Assembly: GCA_905236615.1 (NCBI GenBank)
Contig: CAJORC010000333.1
Location: forward strand, 1-8,446
Direction: 5' to 3'
From: an uncultured Lachnospiraceae bacterium
GTDB lineage: Bacteria > Bacillota > Clostridia > Lachnospirales > Lachnospiraceae
DNA length: 8,446 nucleotides
How positions within the stretch are numbered: the first letter of the stretch is position 1; each line of letters starts with the position of its first letter. The notes beneath the pieces are model-generated. The model made no database searches. It was not told the origin of the DNA and was given only the letters and a program-made list of their open reading frames with translations. Position numbers and translations under genes: made by a program. Positions 1 to 5,288 of the stretch are shown piece by piece.

Positions 1-86
1 GAGTTGGAGGGATTTGAACCCCCGCGCCACTTGCGTGACCTACCGGTTTTCGAAACCGGACCCTTCAGCCTCTTGGGTACAACTCC
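1..86 (-). tRNA. tRNA-Ser(CGA), 3' end cut by window edge
   Basis: Read on the minus strand, the sequence folds as a class II tRNA. The acceptor 5' strand is GGAGTTG, there is a short D-arm (CCC/GGG), and the anticodon stem is CCGGT/ACCGG with loop TTCGAAA. This puts anticodon CGA at 50-52, which reads serine codon UCG. A long variable arm (GTCAC-GCAA-GTGGC) is diagnostic of tRNA-Ser/Leu/Tyr, and the T-arm has the TTCAAAT loop. The 5' end is at 86. Only six of the seven 3' acceptor bases are present, so the last pair, the discriminator base and any CCA lie before base 1. Its promoter is on the same strand at 105-134. Confidence 0.96.
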
Positions 87-99
87 TGAAAATGTTACT

Positions 100-127
100 T
101 TGCTATTATATCTCCGAATGATATAAT
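100..127 (+). promoter_or_regulatory. Likely promoter of the esterase gene
   Basis: TTGCTA (100-105) and a perfect TATAAT (122-127) are 16 bases apart. Transcription would begin near 134, giving a leader of roughly 45 bases to the ATG at 180. The -35 element matches only 4 of 6 consensus bases, so this is probably weaker than the tRNA promoter running the other way through the same bases. Confidence 0.5.
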
Positions 128-134
128 TAGTCAA
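105..134 (-). promoter_or_regulatory. Promoter of the tRNA-Ser gene
   Basis: On the minus strand TTGACT (134-129) and TATAAT (110-105) are separated by 18 bases, close to the sigma-A consensus. The expected start near base 98 leaves a leader of about 12 bases before the mature tRNA 5' end at 86, which is normal for a stable RNA gene. It overlaps the plus-strand promoter-like sequence at 100-127. Confidence 0.75.
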
Positions 135-179
135 TGAAAAATATTGATAAAATACGATGAAGAGGAAGTTAGTGCGAGT

Positions 180-1451
180 ATGAAACTGAGGTTGACGGCA
201 GTCCTTTTGCTCTGTCTTGTATTTATTGATGTCTTTTATGTCAGCGGCATGGAAATAACCGCTGTTAAGAAGGCGAAAAAGGCATCTGATTATGAGAAAC
301 ATATCGATATCTGGGGAGAGGATGTTCCGGGAAACTGTTCTGAAAATAAGCTTTCACACATGAATATCGATATGGGATCAAACTCCGGAACTATCGCAGC
401 AGAATTTTCAGAGGCCATAGTCGGAGAAGACATTATCGAAGCCGAGAGGATAATTGACACGATGACTTATTTTTCCGAGATACAGCCGGGTTATGAATCG
501 GAAAAATTTGATGATAATCCATATCTGATACCCTATCCCGCAGACGGAAGAAGCGTATCTTTATCTAAAGTTCCCGCAAAAGTCGAATATTGGGAAAAAA
601 ACCATAAACACAGAATATTCAGTAAGGATAAAACAGTCAGTGCTGATAAAGCAGTCAGTACGGATAAGGCAGTCAGTGCTGATAAAGCAGTCAGTACAGA
701 TAAGGCAGTCAGCACGGATGAAGCGGTCAGTTTAAATAAAATCACAGGATCTCCTGCGGTGATCATCTTGTCCGGCGGGGCTTATGCTTACAAAACCATG
801 GACGGTTCTGATTTTGAGTCAAAAGATATAGCGCTTGCGTTGAATAAGTGCGGCATCAGTGCTTTTGTGCTTCACTACCGGACAAATCCTTACGAATACC
901 CCTATCCTGTGCTTGATCTCCAGAGAGCCGTAAGGCATCTGAGATATTATTCGGAAGATTATGGTATAGATCCGGATAAAATAAGTCTTATAGGCTGTTC
1001 GGCAGGAGCAAATCTTGAAGGCGTTTTCCTGAATCTGAAAATCTGGAGGCGGTCTCTTCCCAAAGAATACCTGAGAGATGAAGTTGACATGGTCAGTGAT
1101 AAAGTGGCTTCAGCAGCTTTCATTTATCCGGTTACAAAATTTGACTATAACAGATCGATGCTTTTTGCGCTCTTTCCGGCAGACAGTGTAAGGAATGAGG
1201 GAGAACGGGAAAAGCTCATGAGAAAAGTGGATTTCTCGAGAAACTTCCGGTCGCCTGAAGCAGCTCAGTTTGTATGCTACGGGACAGGTGACAGACTTGT
1301 GGATTATACAGGCACGGAAGACTATGTGAATAAAGCGGAAGATGCCGGTATCGACATTGAAGCATACCCGCTTGAAGGGGTGGATCATTCTTTCAGATCG
1401 GAGAATTATATCGAAGGTTATGTAAACTGGCTTAAAAGAAAAACAGACTGA
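180..1451 (+). CDS. Exported/anchored alpha/beta-hydrolase (esterase/lipase-like, BD-FAE/Aes type)
   Basis: Probably a carboxylic-ester hydrolase acting outside the membrane, possibly deacetylating plant polysaccharide; the substrate is inferred only. I chose ATG at 180 (423 residues) over an in-frame TTG at 144. The ATG has a purine-rich GAGGAAG (162-168) upstream and puts a signal peptide or anchor (MKLR, then a hydrophobic stretch to about residue 22) at the very N-terminus, while the TTG has no ribosome binding site. No lipobox is seen. The catalytic core starts near residue 190: oxyanion-type SGGAY (198-202), then a YRTNPYEYPYPVLD segment typical of this family, nucleophile elbow GCSAGA with Ser274, Asp371 in GTGDR, and His403 in VDHSF. 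All three triad residues are present, so the enzyme looks intact. About 150 residues before the core match nothing I recognise, and they end in a tandem hexapeptide array (627-734). No terminator is evident after the stop. Confidence 0.85.
   Translation: MKLRLTAVLLLCLVFIDVFYVSGMEITAVKKAKKASDYEKHIDIWGEDVPGNCSENKLSHMNIDMGSNSGTIAAEFSEAIVGEDIIEAERIIDTMTYFSEIQPGYESEKFDDNPYLIPYPADGRSVSLSKVPAKVEYWEKNHKHRIFSKDKTVSADKAVSTDKAVSADKAVSTDKAVSTDEAVSLNKITGSPAVIILSGGAYAYKTMDGSDFESKDIALALNKCGISAFVLHYRTNPYEYPYPVLDLQRAVRHLRYYSEDYGIDPDKISLIGCSAGANLEGVFLNLKIWRRSLPKEYLRDEVDMVSDKVASAAFIYPVTKFDYNRSMLFALFPADSVRNEGEREKLMRKVDFSRNFRSPEAAQFVCYGTGDRLVDYTGTEDYVNKAEDAGIDIEAYPLEGVDHSFRSENYIEGYVNWLKRKTD
627..734 (+). repeat. 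Six tandem 18-bp repeats inside the esterase gene
   Basis: Six contiguous 18-base units begin at 627, 645, 663, 681, 699 and 717, each starting with GAT and containing GTCAG. They encode a hexapeptide of the form D-K-A-V-S-(T/A), residues 150-185 counted from the ATG at 180. Units 2 and 4 differ by one base, and units 1 and 3 by two. This suggests a 36-base higher-order period and past duplication of pairs. The last unit (DEAVSL) is degenerate. The period is a multiple of three, so gain or loss of units keeps the reading frame. The array sits between the N-terminal region and the first core strand, where it may act as a charged, Ser/Thr-rich spacer. Confidence 0.95.
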
Positions 1452-1459
1452 GCCGCAAC

Positions 1460-1488
1460 TTTACGTTCCCTTGGAAATAAGTTATAAT
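1460..1488 (+). promoter_or_regulatory. Likely promoter of the pfk-dnaX-ybaB-recR cluster
   Basis: TTTACG (1460-1465) and perfect TATAAT (1483-1488) are separated by 17 bases, in the 90-base gap after the esterase stop. The start would be near 1495, leaving a leader of about 47 bases. The -10 lies inside a small palindrome (GTTAT-A-ATAAC, 1481-1491). The -35 matches 4 of 6 consensus bases. Confidence 0.6.
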
Positions 1489-1499
1489 AACCATGGAAA

Positions 1500-1517
1500 A
1501 CAAACGGGTGTGTTTGT
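1500..1517 (+). promoter_or_regulatory. Small inverted repeat in the pfk leader
   Basis: ACAAAC (1500-1505) and GTTTGT (1512-1517) form a perfect six-pair inverted repeat around a six-base centre. It lies just after the predicted transcription start and 10 bases before the AGGAGG at 1528-1533. It could be a repressor operator or a 5' hairpin protecting the mRNA; A/T-rich stems of this size also occur by chance. Confidence 0.3.
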
Positions 1518-1541
1518 ATAAAATATGAGGAGGTATCACCC

Positions 1542-2615
1542 ATGAAACGTATCGGAATTCTTACCAGTGGTGGAGATTGTCAGGCATTAAATGCGGCAAT
1601 GAGAGGCGTTGTAAAGTCACTTGTCTTCAGCGGTGAGCAGATTGAGATCTATGGTTTCTTAAATGGCTATCAGGGTCTGATATATGGAAATTATCGGATG
1701 CTTGATGTCTCTGACTTTTCCGGAATACTTACAAGGGGTGGAACAATCCTCGGATCTTCAAGAACCCCGTTTAAGACAATCCGTGAACCCGATGAAAAAG
1801 GAACAGATAAAGTTGAGGCAATGAAGCACAGCTATTATAAGCTTAATCTTGACTGTCTTCTTATCCTTGGCGGAAACGGAACCCATAAGACAGCAAATCT
1901 TTTAAGGGAAGAAGGACTTAACGTAGTTACACTTCCCAAGACTATCGACAATGACCTCTGGGGTACTGACATGACATTTGGTTTCCAGAGTGCGGTGGAC
2001 ATTGCCACAAACGTTATCGATAATATCCATACGACAGCAGACTCGCACAGCAGAGTATTTATCGTAGAAGTAATGGGCCATAAGGTGGGCTATCTGACAC
2101 TTAACGCAGGAATAGCCAGCGGAGCTGATATAATCCTTATTCCTGAGATCCCTTATGATATGAAGAAGATCATCAAGGCGATCGAGGAAAGAAAAAAGAG
2201 AGGCTCCAAATTCACGATAATCGCTGTTGCGGAAGGCGCGATCAGCAAGGAAAACGCAAAGCTTTCCAAGAAAGAATACAAGAAGATGCTCGAAAAGAGC
2301 CCGTATTCAACAGTATCTTATGCTATAGCAGCTGAGATCCAGAAAGTAACGGGACAGGAAGTAAGAGTAACGATTCCCGGACACATGCAGCGAGGCGGAA
2401 GTCCCTGCCCTTATGACAGAATATTCGCATCAAGACTCGGTGCAGAAGCAGGTAAGCTCATCCTTAAGGGAGAGTATGGATTCATGGTCGGATACAGGAA
2501 CCGTGAGATAGTTAAGGTGCCGCTCGATCAGGTTGCCGGCAAGCTTAAAAAGCTCGATCCCGATGCATCGATCATAAAAGAAGCAAAAATGCTCGGAATA
2601 AGTTTTGGAGACTAA
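1542..2615 (+). CDS. pfkA: 6-phosphofructokinase, mixed-signature (group III-like) type
   Basis: Phosphorylates fructose 6-phosphate to fructose 1,6-bisphosphate in cytoplasmic glycolysis. The start is set by a strong AGGAGG (1528-1533) eight bases before the ATG. Family landmarks occur in order: N-terminal TSGGDCQALNAAMRG (from residue 8), phosphoryl-donor loop GGNGT (110-114), catalytic PKTIDND (132-138, base Asp136), a VEVMGHKVGYL segment and the substrate-binding GHMQRGGSPCPYDR (from 280, His281). The offset from E. coli PfkA is nine residues. Gly113 therefore equals Gly104 of E. coli, typical of ATP users, while Lys133 equals Gly124, and Lys there is typical of pyrophosphate users and mixed types. 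Asn112 replaces Mg-binding Asp103. I recall GGNGT as common in clostridial members, so the gene is probably functional, with ATP the likelier donor. At 357 residues it is longer than the roughly 320 of the classical enzyme. dnaX starts 9 bases after its stop. Confidence 0.93.
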   Translation: MKRIGILTSGGDCQALNAAMRGVVKSLVFSGEQIEIYGFLNGYQGLIYGNYRMLDVSDFSGILTRGGTILGSSRTPFKTIREPDEKGTDKVEAMKHSYYKLNLDCLLILGGNGTHKTANLLREEGLNVVTLPKTIDNDLWGTDMTFGFQSAVDIATNVIDNIHTTADSHSRVFIVEVMGHKVGYLTLNAGIASGADIILIPEIPYDMKKIIKAIEERKKRGSKFTIIAVAEGAISKENAKLSKKEYKKMLEKSPYSTVSYAIAAEIQKVTGQEVRVTIPGHMQRGGSPCPYDRIFASRLGAEAGKLILKGEYGFMVGYRNREIVKVPLDQVAGKLKKLDPDASIIKEAKMLGISFGD

Positions 2616-2624
2616 CTTAGAATA

Positions 2625-4187
2625 ATGGCATATCAGGCATTATACAGAAAATTTCGTCCTGACCGCTTTGAAGATGTAAAGGGTCAGGACGCTATCGTAA
2701 CTACATTAAAAAATCAGATCGGCTCGGAAAGAATAGGCCATGCCTATCTTTTCTGTGGAACCAGAGGTACCGGAAAAACGACTGTGGCGAAACTCTTCGC
2801 AAAAGCAGTCAATTGCGAGAACCGGAAAGAGGACGGAAGCCCTTGCGGCGAATGTCCGTCCTGTAAGGCAATCGCATCCGGTACCTCGATGAATGTCATC
2901 GAAATAGATGCCGCATCTAACAATGGTGTAGATAATATAAGAGAAATCCGTGATGAGGTGGCATATCCGCCTACGGATGCAAGATTTAAGGTTTACATAA
3001 TTGACGAGGTTCACATGCTTTCGAGCGGAGCTTTTAATGCTCTGCTGAAAACACTTGAGGAACCGCCGGCTTATGTTATTTTCATTCTTGCAACCACAGA
3101 AGTAAACAAAATACCGATAACCATACTGTCGAGATGTCAGCGTTACGACTTCCACAGAATGACCATCGAAACGATGGTTGACAGGATGCGGGAACTTGCG
3201 GATGCGGAGTCGATGAAAGTCGATGACAGAGCATTGAAATTTATCGCCAAATGTGCTGACGGTTCCATGCGAGACGCACTGAGTCTTCTGGACCAGTGTG
3301 CGGCCTTTTATTTCGGACAGGAGCTTACTTATGACCGTGCCCTTGAAGTTCTGGGGGCTGTAGACAGTTCCGTTTACGGCAAATTCCTTGAAGAGATACT
3401 GGATGGGAAGGTGACTGATGCTATCGGAACCCTTGAAGAAGTTATCATGCAGGGAAGGGAGCTTACGGCATTTGTGTCGGATTTCACATGGTATCTCAGA
3501 AATCTTCTTCTTGTGAGCACGACTGACGAGAATATGGAAGATGTAATAAATGTTTCGGGGGATACGCTGGAACGGTTGAGAGAAGAGTCAAAGCTTGTTG
3601 ACGGTGACACGTTGATGCGCTTTATCAGGATATTTTCCGAGCTTTCGGGTAATATCAGATATTCAAATCAGAAGAGAGTTCTGACTGAGATCGCTGTGAT
3701 CAAACTTATGAAACCTGAGATGGAGACTGATATCTCTTCACTCAGACAGCGGATAAGCAGTCTGGAGAAAAAGGTTTCTGAAGGTGTAACGATATCGGTA
3801 TCGGAAAGCCCGCAGAACGCTGAAAGAGCTGCAAAGAAGCCGAAAGAGAAAGTTCCGCTTCCTGCGGCACTGCCGGAAGATGTAAAAAACGTTGCCGGAA
3901 ACTGGGGAAAGATCCTTGCAAAGATGACTCCTCTCGGCAGGTCGGAGGTAAAATTTGCGCATCCCACAGTCAGAAATGATGAATTGCATATAGTATTTGA
4001 AGATGCTTTTCAATATGAGTTTTTCAAAGATGAGGCACATTTTGCCGATTTGAAAAATGCGATAGACACGGTGATAGGAAAAGATGTAAAATTCAAGATG
4101 ATTAATCAGGAAGAAGGAAGCAGCTTTGATGAAAGCTTTCCGGATCTAAGCGGAATAATCAACTTTGAAGGAATAGAAACAGAATAA
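2625..4187 (+). CDS. dnaX: DNA polymerase III subunit tau/gamma (DnaX)
   Basis: The ATPase motor of the clamp loader, which opens the beta clamp and loads it on primed DNA; the tau form also tethers polymerase cores. Visible in order: the N-terminal ALYRKFRP motif, Walker A GTRGTGKT (residues 45-52), a zinc module with Cys64, 74, 77 and 80, Walker B DEVH (127-130), sensor-1 ATTE (156-159), arginine finger in SRC (Arg170), and the helical lid with a GSMRDALSLLDQ sensor-2 segment. The collar follows to about residue 365, then a charged linker (about 370-415) and a folded C-terminal region (about 417-510) resembling the short tau tail of Gram-positive bacteria. At 520 residues it is shorter than the 643 of E. 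coli. The nearest Shine-Dalgarno-like GGAG (2607-2610) is 14 bases from the ATG, so initiation may rely on coupling to pfk, whose stop is 9 bases upstream. Possible -1 frameshift sites are listed separately. Confidence 0.97.
   Translation: MAYQALYRKFRPDRFEDVKGQDAIVTTLKNQIGSERIGHAYLFCGTRGTGKTTVAKLFAKAVNCENRKEDGSPCGECPSCKAIASGTSMNVIEIDAASNNGVDNIREIRDEVAYPPTDARFKVYIIDEVHMLSSGAFNALLKTLEEPPAYVIFILATTEVNKIPITILSRCQRYDFHRMTIETMVDRMRELADAESMKVDDRALKFIAKCADGSMRDALSLLDQCAAFYFGQELTYDRALEVLGAVDSSVYGKFLEEILDGKVTDAIGTLEEVIMQGRELTAFVSDFTWYLRNLLLVSTTDENMEDVINVSGDTLERLREESKLVDGDTLMRFIRIFSELSGNIRYSNQKRVLTEIAVIKLMKPEMETDISSLRQRISSLEKKVSEGVTISVSESPQNAERAAKKPKEKVPLPAALPEDVKNVAGNWGKILAKMTPLGRSEVKFAHPTVRNDELHIVFEDAFQYEFFKDEAHFADLKNAIDTVIGKDVKFKMINQEEGSSFDESFPDLSGIINFEGIETE
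3768..3781 (+). other. Candidate -1 frameshift site in dnaX giving a gamma-like short product
   Basis: Codons 382-383 read AAA AAG, preceded by the G of GAG. A -1 slip here would add Gly-Phe and hit TGA at 3779-3781, giving a 385-residue protein that keeps the ATPase and collar domains and lacks the tau tail. The layout resembles E. coli dnaX, where slippage at A AAA AAG leads to a prompt stop. Against it: the heptamer begins with G, not A, and there is only a weak five-pair hairpin downstream (3790-3803). Confidence 0.25.
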
Positions 4188-4215
4188 ATCGAGTTAGCAA
4201 TAGGAGGAATCAGTA

Positions 4216-4557
4216 ATGGCAAAAAGAGGCGGATATCCCGGAGGAATGATGCCGGGAGGAATGAACAACCTTATGAAGCAGGCGCAGAGGATGCAGCGTC
4301 AGATGGAAGAGGGTGTAAAAGAACTTGAATCAAAAGAGTTCACTGCTTCTGCAGGCGGCGGTGCGGTTCAGGTTACCGTCAGCGGAAAAAAGGAACTTAA
4401 GAGCATAAAGATCAGCCCGGAGGCAGTTGATCCCGAAGATGTGGAAACACTTGAAGATCTTGTGGTAGCTGCAGTTAATGAAGCTATGAAGAATGCCGAG
4501 GAGGCATCAAATGCTGCTATGGGTAAATTCACTGGGGGATTAGGCGGTCTTATTTAA
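4216..4557 (+). CDS. ybaB: YbaB/EbfC family nucleoid-associated protein
   Basis: A small dimeric DNA-binding protein of the YbaB/EbfC family, thought to help organise the nucleoid and often linked to recombination repair through its position beside recR. It has 113 residues, the usual size. The N-terminus is rich in Gly and Met (residues 4-16). A helix with [13 protein letters not shown] (from 20), a central beta region ([21 protein letters not shown]) and a C-terminal acidic helix with [11 protein letters not shown] follow, matching the family. A clear AGGAGG (4202-4207) sits eight bases before the ATG. It begins 28 bases after the dnaX stop and ends one base before the recR ATG, so it is surely co-transcribed with both. 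Confidence 0.96.
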   Translation: MAKRGGYPGGMMPGGMNNLMKQAQRMQRQMEEGVKELESKEFTASAGGGAVQVTVSGKKELKSIKISPEAVDPEDVETLEDLVVAAVNEAMKNAEEASNAAMGKFTGGLGGLI

Positions 4558-4558
4558 T

Positions 4559-5155
4559 ATGGAACTTTATTCCAGCAAAATTAACAAACTGATAGAAGAG
4601 CTTGCTGCATTGCCGGGGATTGGTGCAAAATCTGCGGCAAGACTCGCATTCTATCTTATAAATGAACCTGAAGAGCATGTAAAGCGTCTGTCTGAGGCAA
4701 TGATGGATGCCAAACAGAGTATTCATTACTGCAAAGAATGTTATACACTGACAGACAGTGAACTTTGCCCGATATGCGCAAGTCCCAAGCGTGACCACGA
4801 GGTCATAATGGTTGTGGAGACTACAAGGGATCTGGCGGCTTACGAGCGAACCGGAAAATACGAAGGAGTCTATCATGTTCTTCACGGCGCGATTTCTCCC
4901 ATGCTTGGAATCGGACCCGGTGATATCCGGCTTAAGGAACTTATGCAGAGGCTTGAAGGCAATGTAAAAGAAGTGATAATTGCCACAAATTCGAGTCTTG
5001 AGGGGGAAACAACCGCGATGTATATAAGCAAACTCATAAAGCCTGCGGGAATAAAATGCACGCGCATAGCAAGCGGTGTCCCGGTAGGCGGAGATTTGGA
5101 AAATATCGATGAAGTTACGCTGCTCCGGGCACTTGAGGGGCGGGTACAATTATAA
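4559..5155 (+). CDS. recR: Recombination mediator RecR
   Basis: Works with RecF/RecO to load RecA on SSB-coated single-stranded gaps. The 198 residues are the family's normal length. Features in order: a helix-hairpin-helix (LPGIGAKSAARLAF, residues 18-31), a four-cysteine zinc finger (Cys58, 61, 70, 73), a Toprim domain starting near residue 82 with its conserved acidic residue at Glu87 (VVETTRDL), the LHGAISPMLGIGPGDI segment, ATNSSLEGETTA and a C-terminal GVPVGGDLENIDEVTL motif. Many RecR proteins read NPT where this has NSS; I regard that as lineage variation. The ATG lies one base after the ybaB stop, with no strong ribosome binding site of its own beyond the G-rich ybaB 3' end, so translation is probably coupled. 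It is the last gene of the cluster, followed by a hairpin at 5168-5185. Confidence 0.97.
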   Translation: MELYSSKINKLIEELAALPGIGAKSAARLAFYLINEPEEHVKRLSEAMMDAKQSIHYCKECYTLTDSELCPICASPKRDHEVIMVVETTRDLAAYERTGKYEGVYHVLHGAISPMLGIGPGDIRLKELMQRLEGNVKEVIIATNSSLEGETTAMYISKLIKPAGIKCTRIASGVPVGGDLENIDEVTLLRALEGRVQL

Positions 5156-5167
5156 ATAATAAAAATA

Positions 5168-5185
5168 AAAAAAGGAGCCTTTTTT
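5168..5185 (+). terminator. Possible intrinsic terminator after recR
   Basis: AAAAAAGG (5168-5175) pairs with CCTTTTTT (5178-5185). The real loop would be four bases (GAGC) on a seven-pair stem. It lies 12 bases after the recR stop and ends in a T-run, and its symmetry would allow action on either strand. The stem has very few G-C pairs, so termination may be incomplete. Confidence 0.4.
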
Positions 5186-5255
5186 GCCGCCGGATGCCAA
5201 ATCGTAAGATTTGAGCAACGGCGTTGCAAAAACGGACATCCGACGTCATTTTGGC
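5186..5255. other. Densely structured intergenic element between recR and galM
   Basis: Between the terminator-like hairpin and galM, four perfect pairings are packed into 70 bases. Outer stem CGGATG (5191-5196) pairs with CATCCG (5237-5242). Two hairpins lie inside it: AAATC-GTAA-GATTT (5199-5212) and GCAAC-GGC-GTTGC (5215-5227). Together they give a three-way junction. A further pairing, GCCAAA (5196-5201) with TTTGGC (5250-5255), crosses the outer stem, so it is either an alternative fold or a pseudoknot. It matches no riboswitch class I can name. It could be a dispersed palindromic repeat (MITE/REP-like) or a cis-acting leader of galM. Confidence 0.4.
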
Positions 5256-5288
5256 AGAAATAAAACTATGTTTTGAAAAGGAGAAAGT

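Noticed and set aside
134..160. Eight-codon frame from ATG 134 in the esterase leader
   Set aside because: It starts at the predicted transcription start with no ribosome binding site; most likely chance.
144..179. TTG at 144 as the start of the esterase
   Set aside because: No Shine-Dalgarno sequence, only about 10 bases from the predicted transcript start, and it would put an acidic 12-residue extension before a normal signal sequence.
627..734. CRISPR-like array
   Set aside because: The 18-base units are contiguous, with no spacers, and are translated in frame inside an intact enzyme gene.
533..766. Minus-strand open frame with Leu/Ser-rich repeats
   Set aside because: It is the antisense reading of the 18-bp repeat array in the esterase; it has no ribosome binding site and low-complexity sequence.
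2706..3155. 149-codon antisense frame within dnaX
   Set aside because: It lies entirely opposite the conserved ATPase domain, its translation is rich in Cys, Arg and Tyr and resembles no protein, and it has no initiation signals.
4550..5149. 199-codon antisense frame opposite recR
   Set aside because: It mirrors recR almost exactly in extent; RecR has all its motifs, while the antisense product is Cys/Phe/Tyr-rich with no recognisable domain.
5244..5280. galM promoter using TTGGCA (5251-5256) as -35
   Set aside because: The -35 matches 5 of 6 bases, but no acceptable -10 lies 16-18 bases downstream; the TATGTT at 5267 is only 10 bases away.
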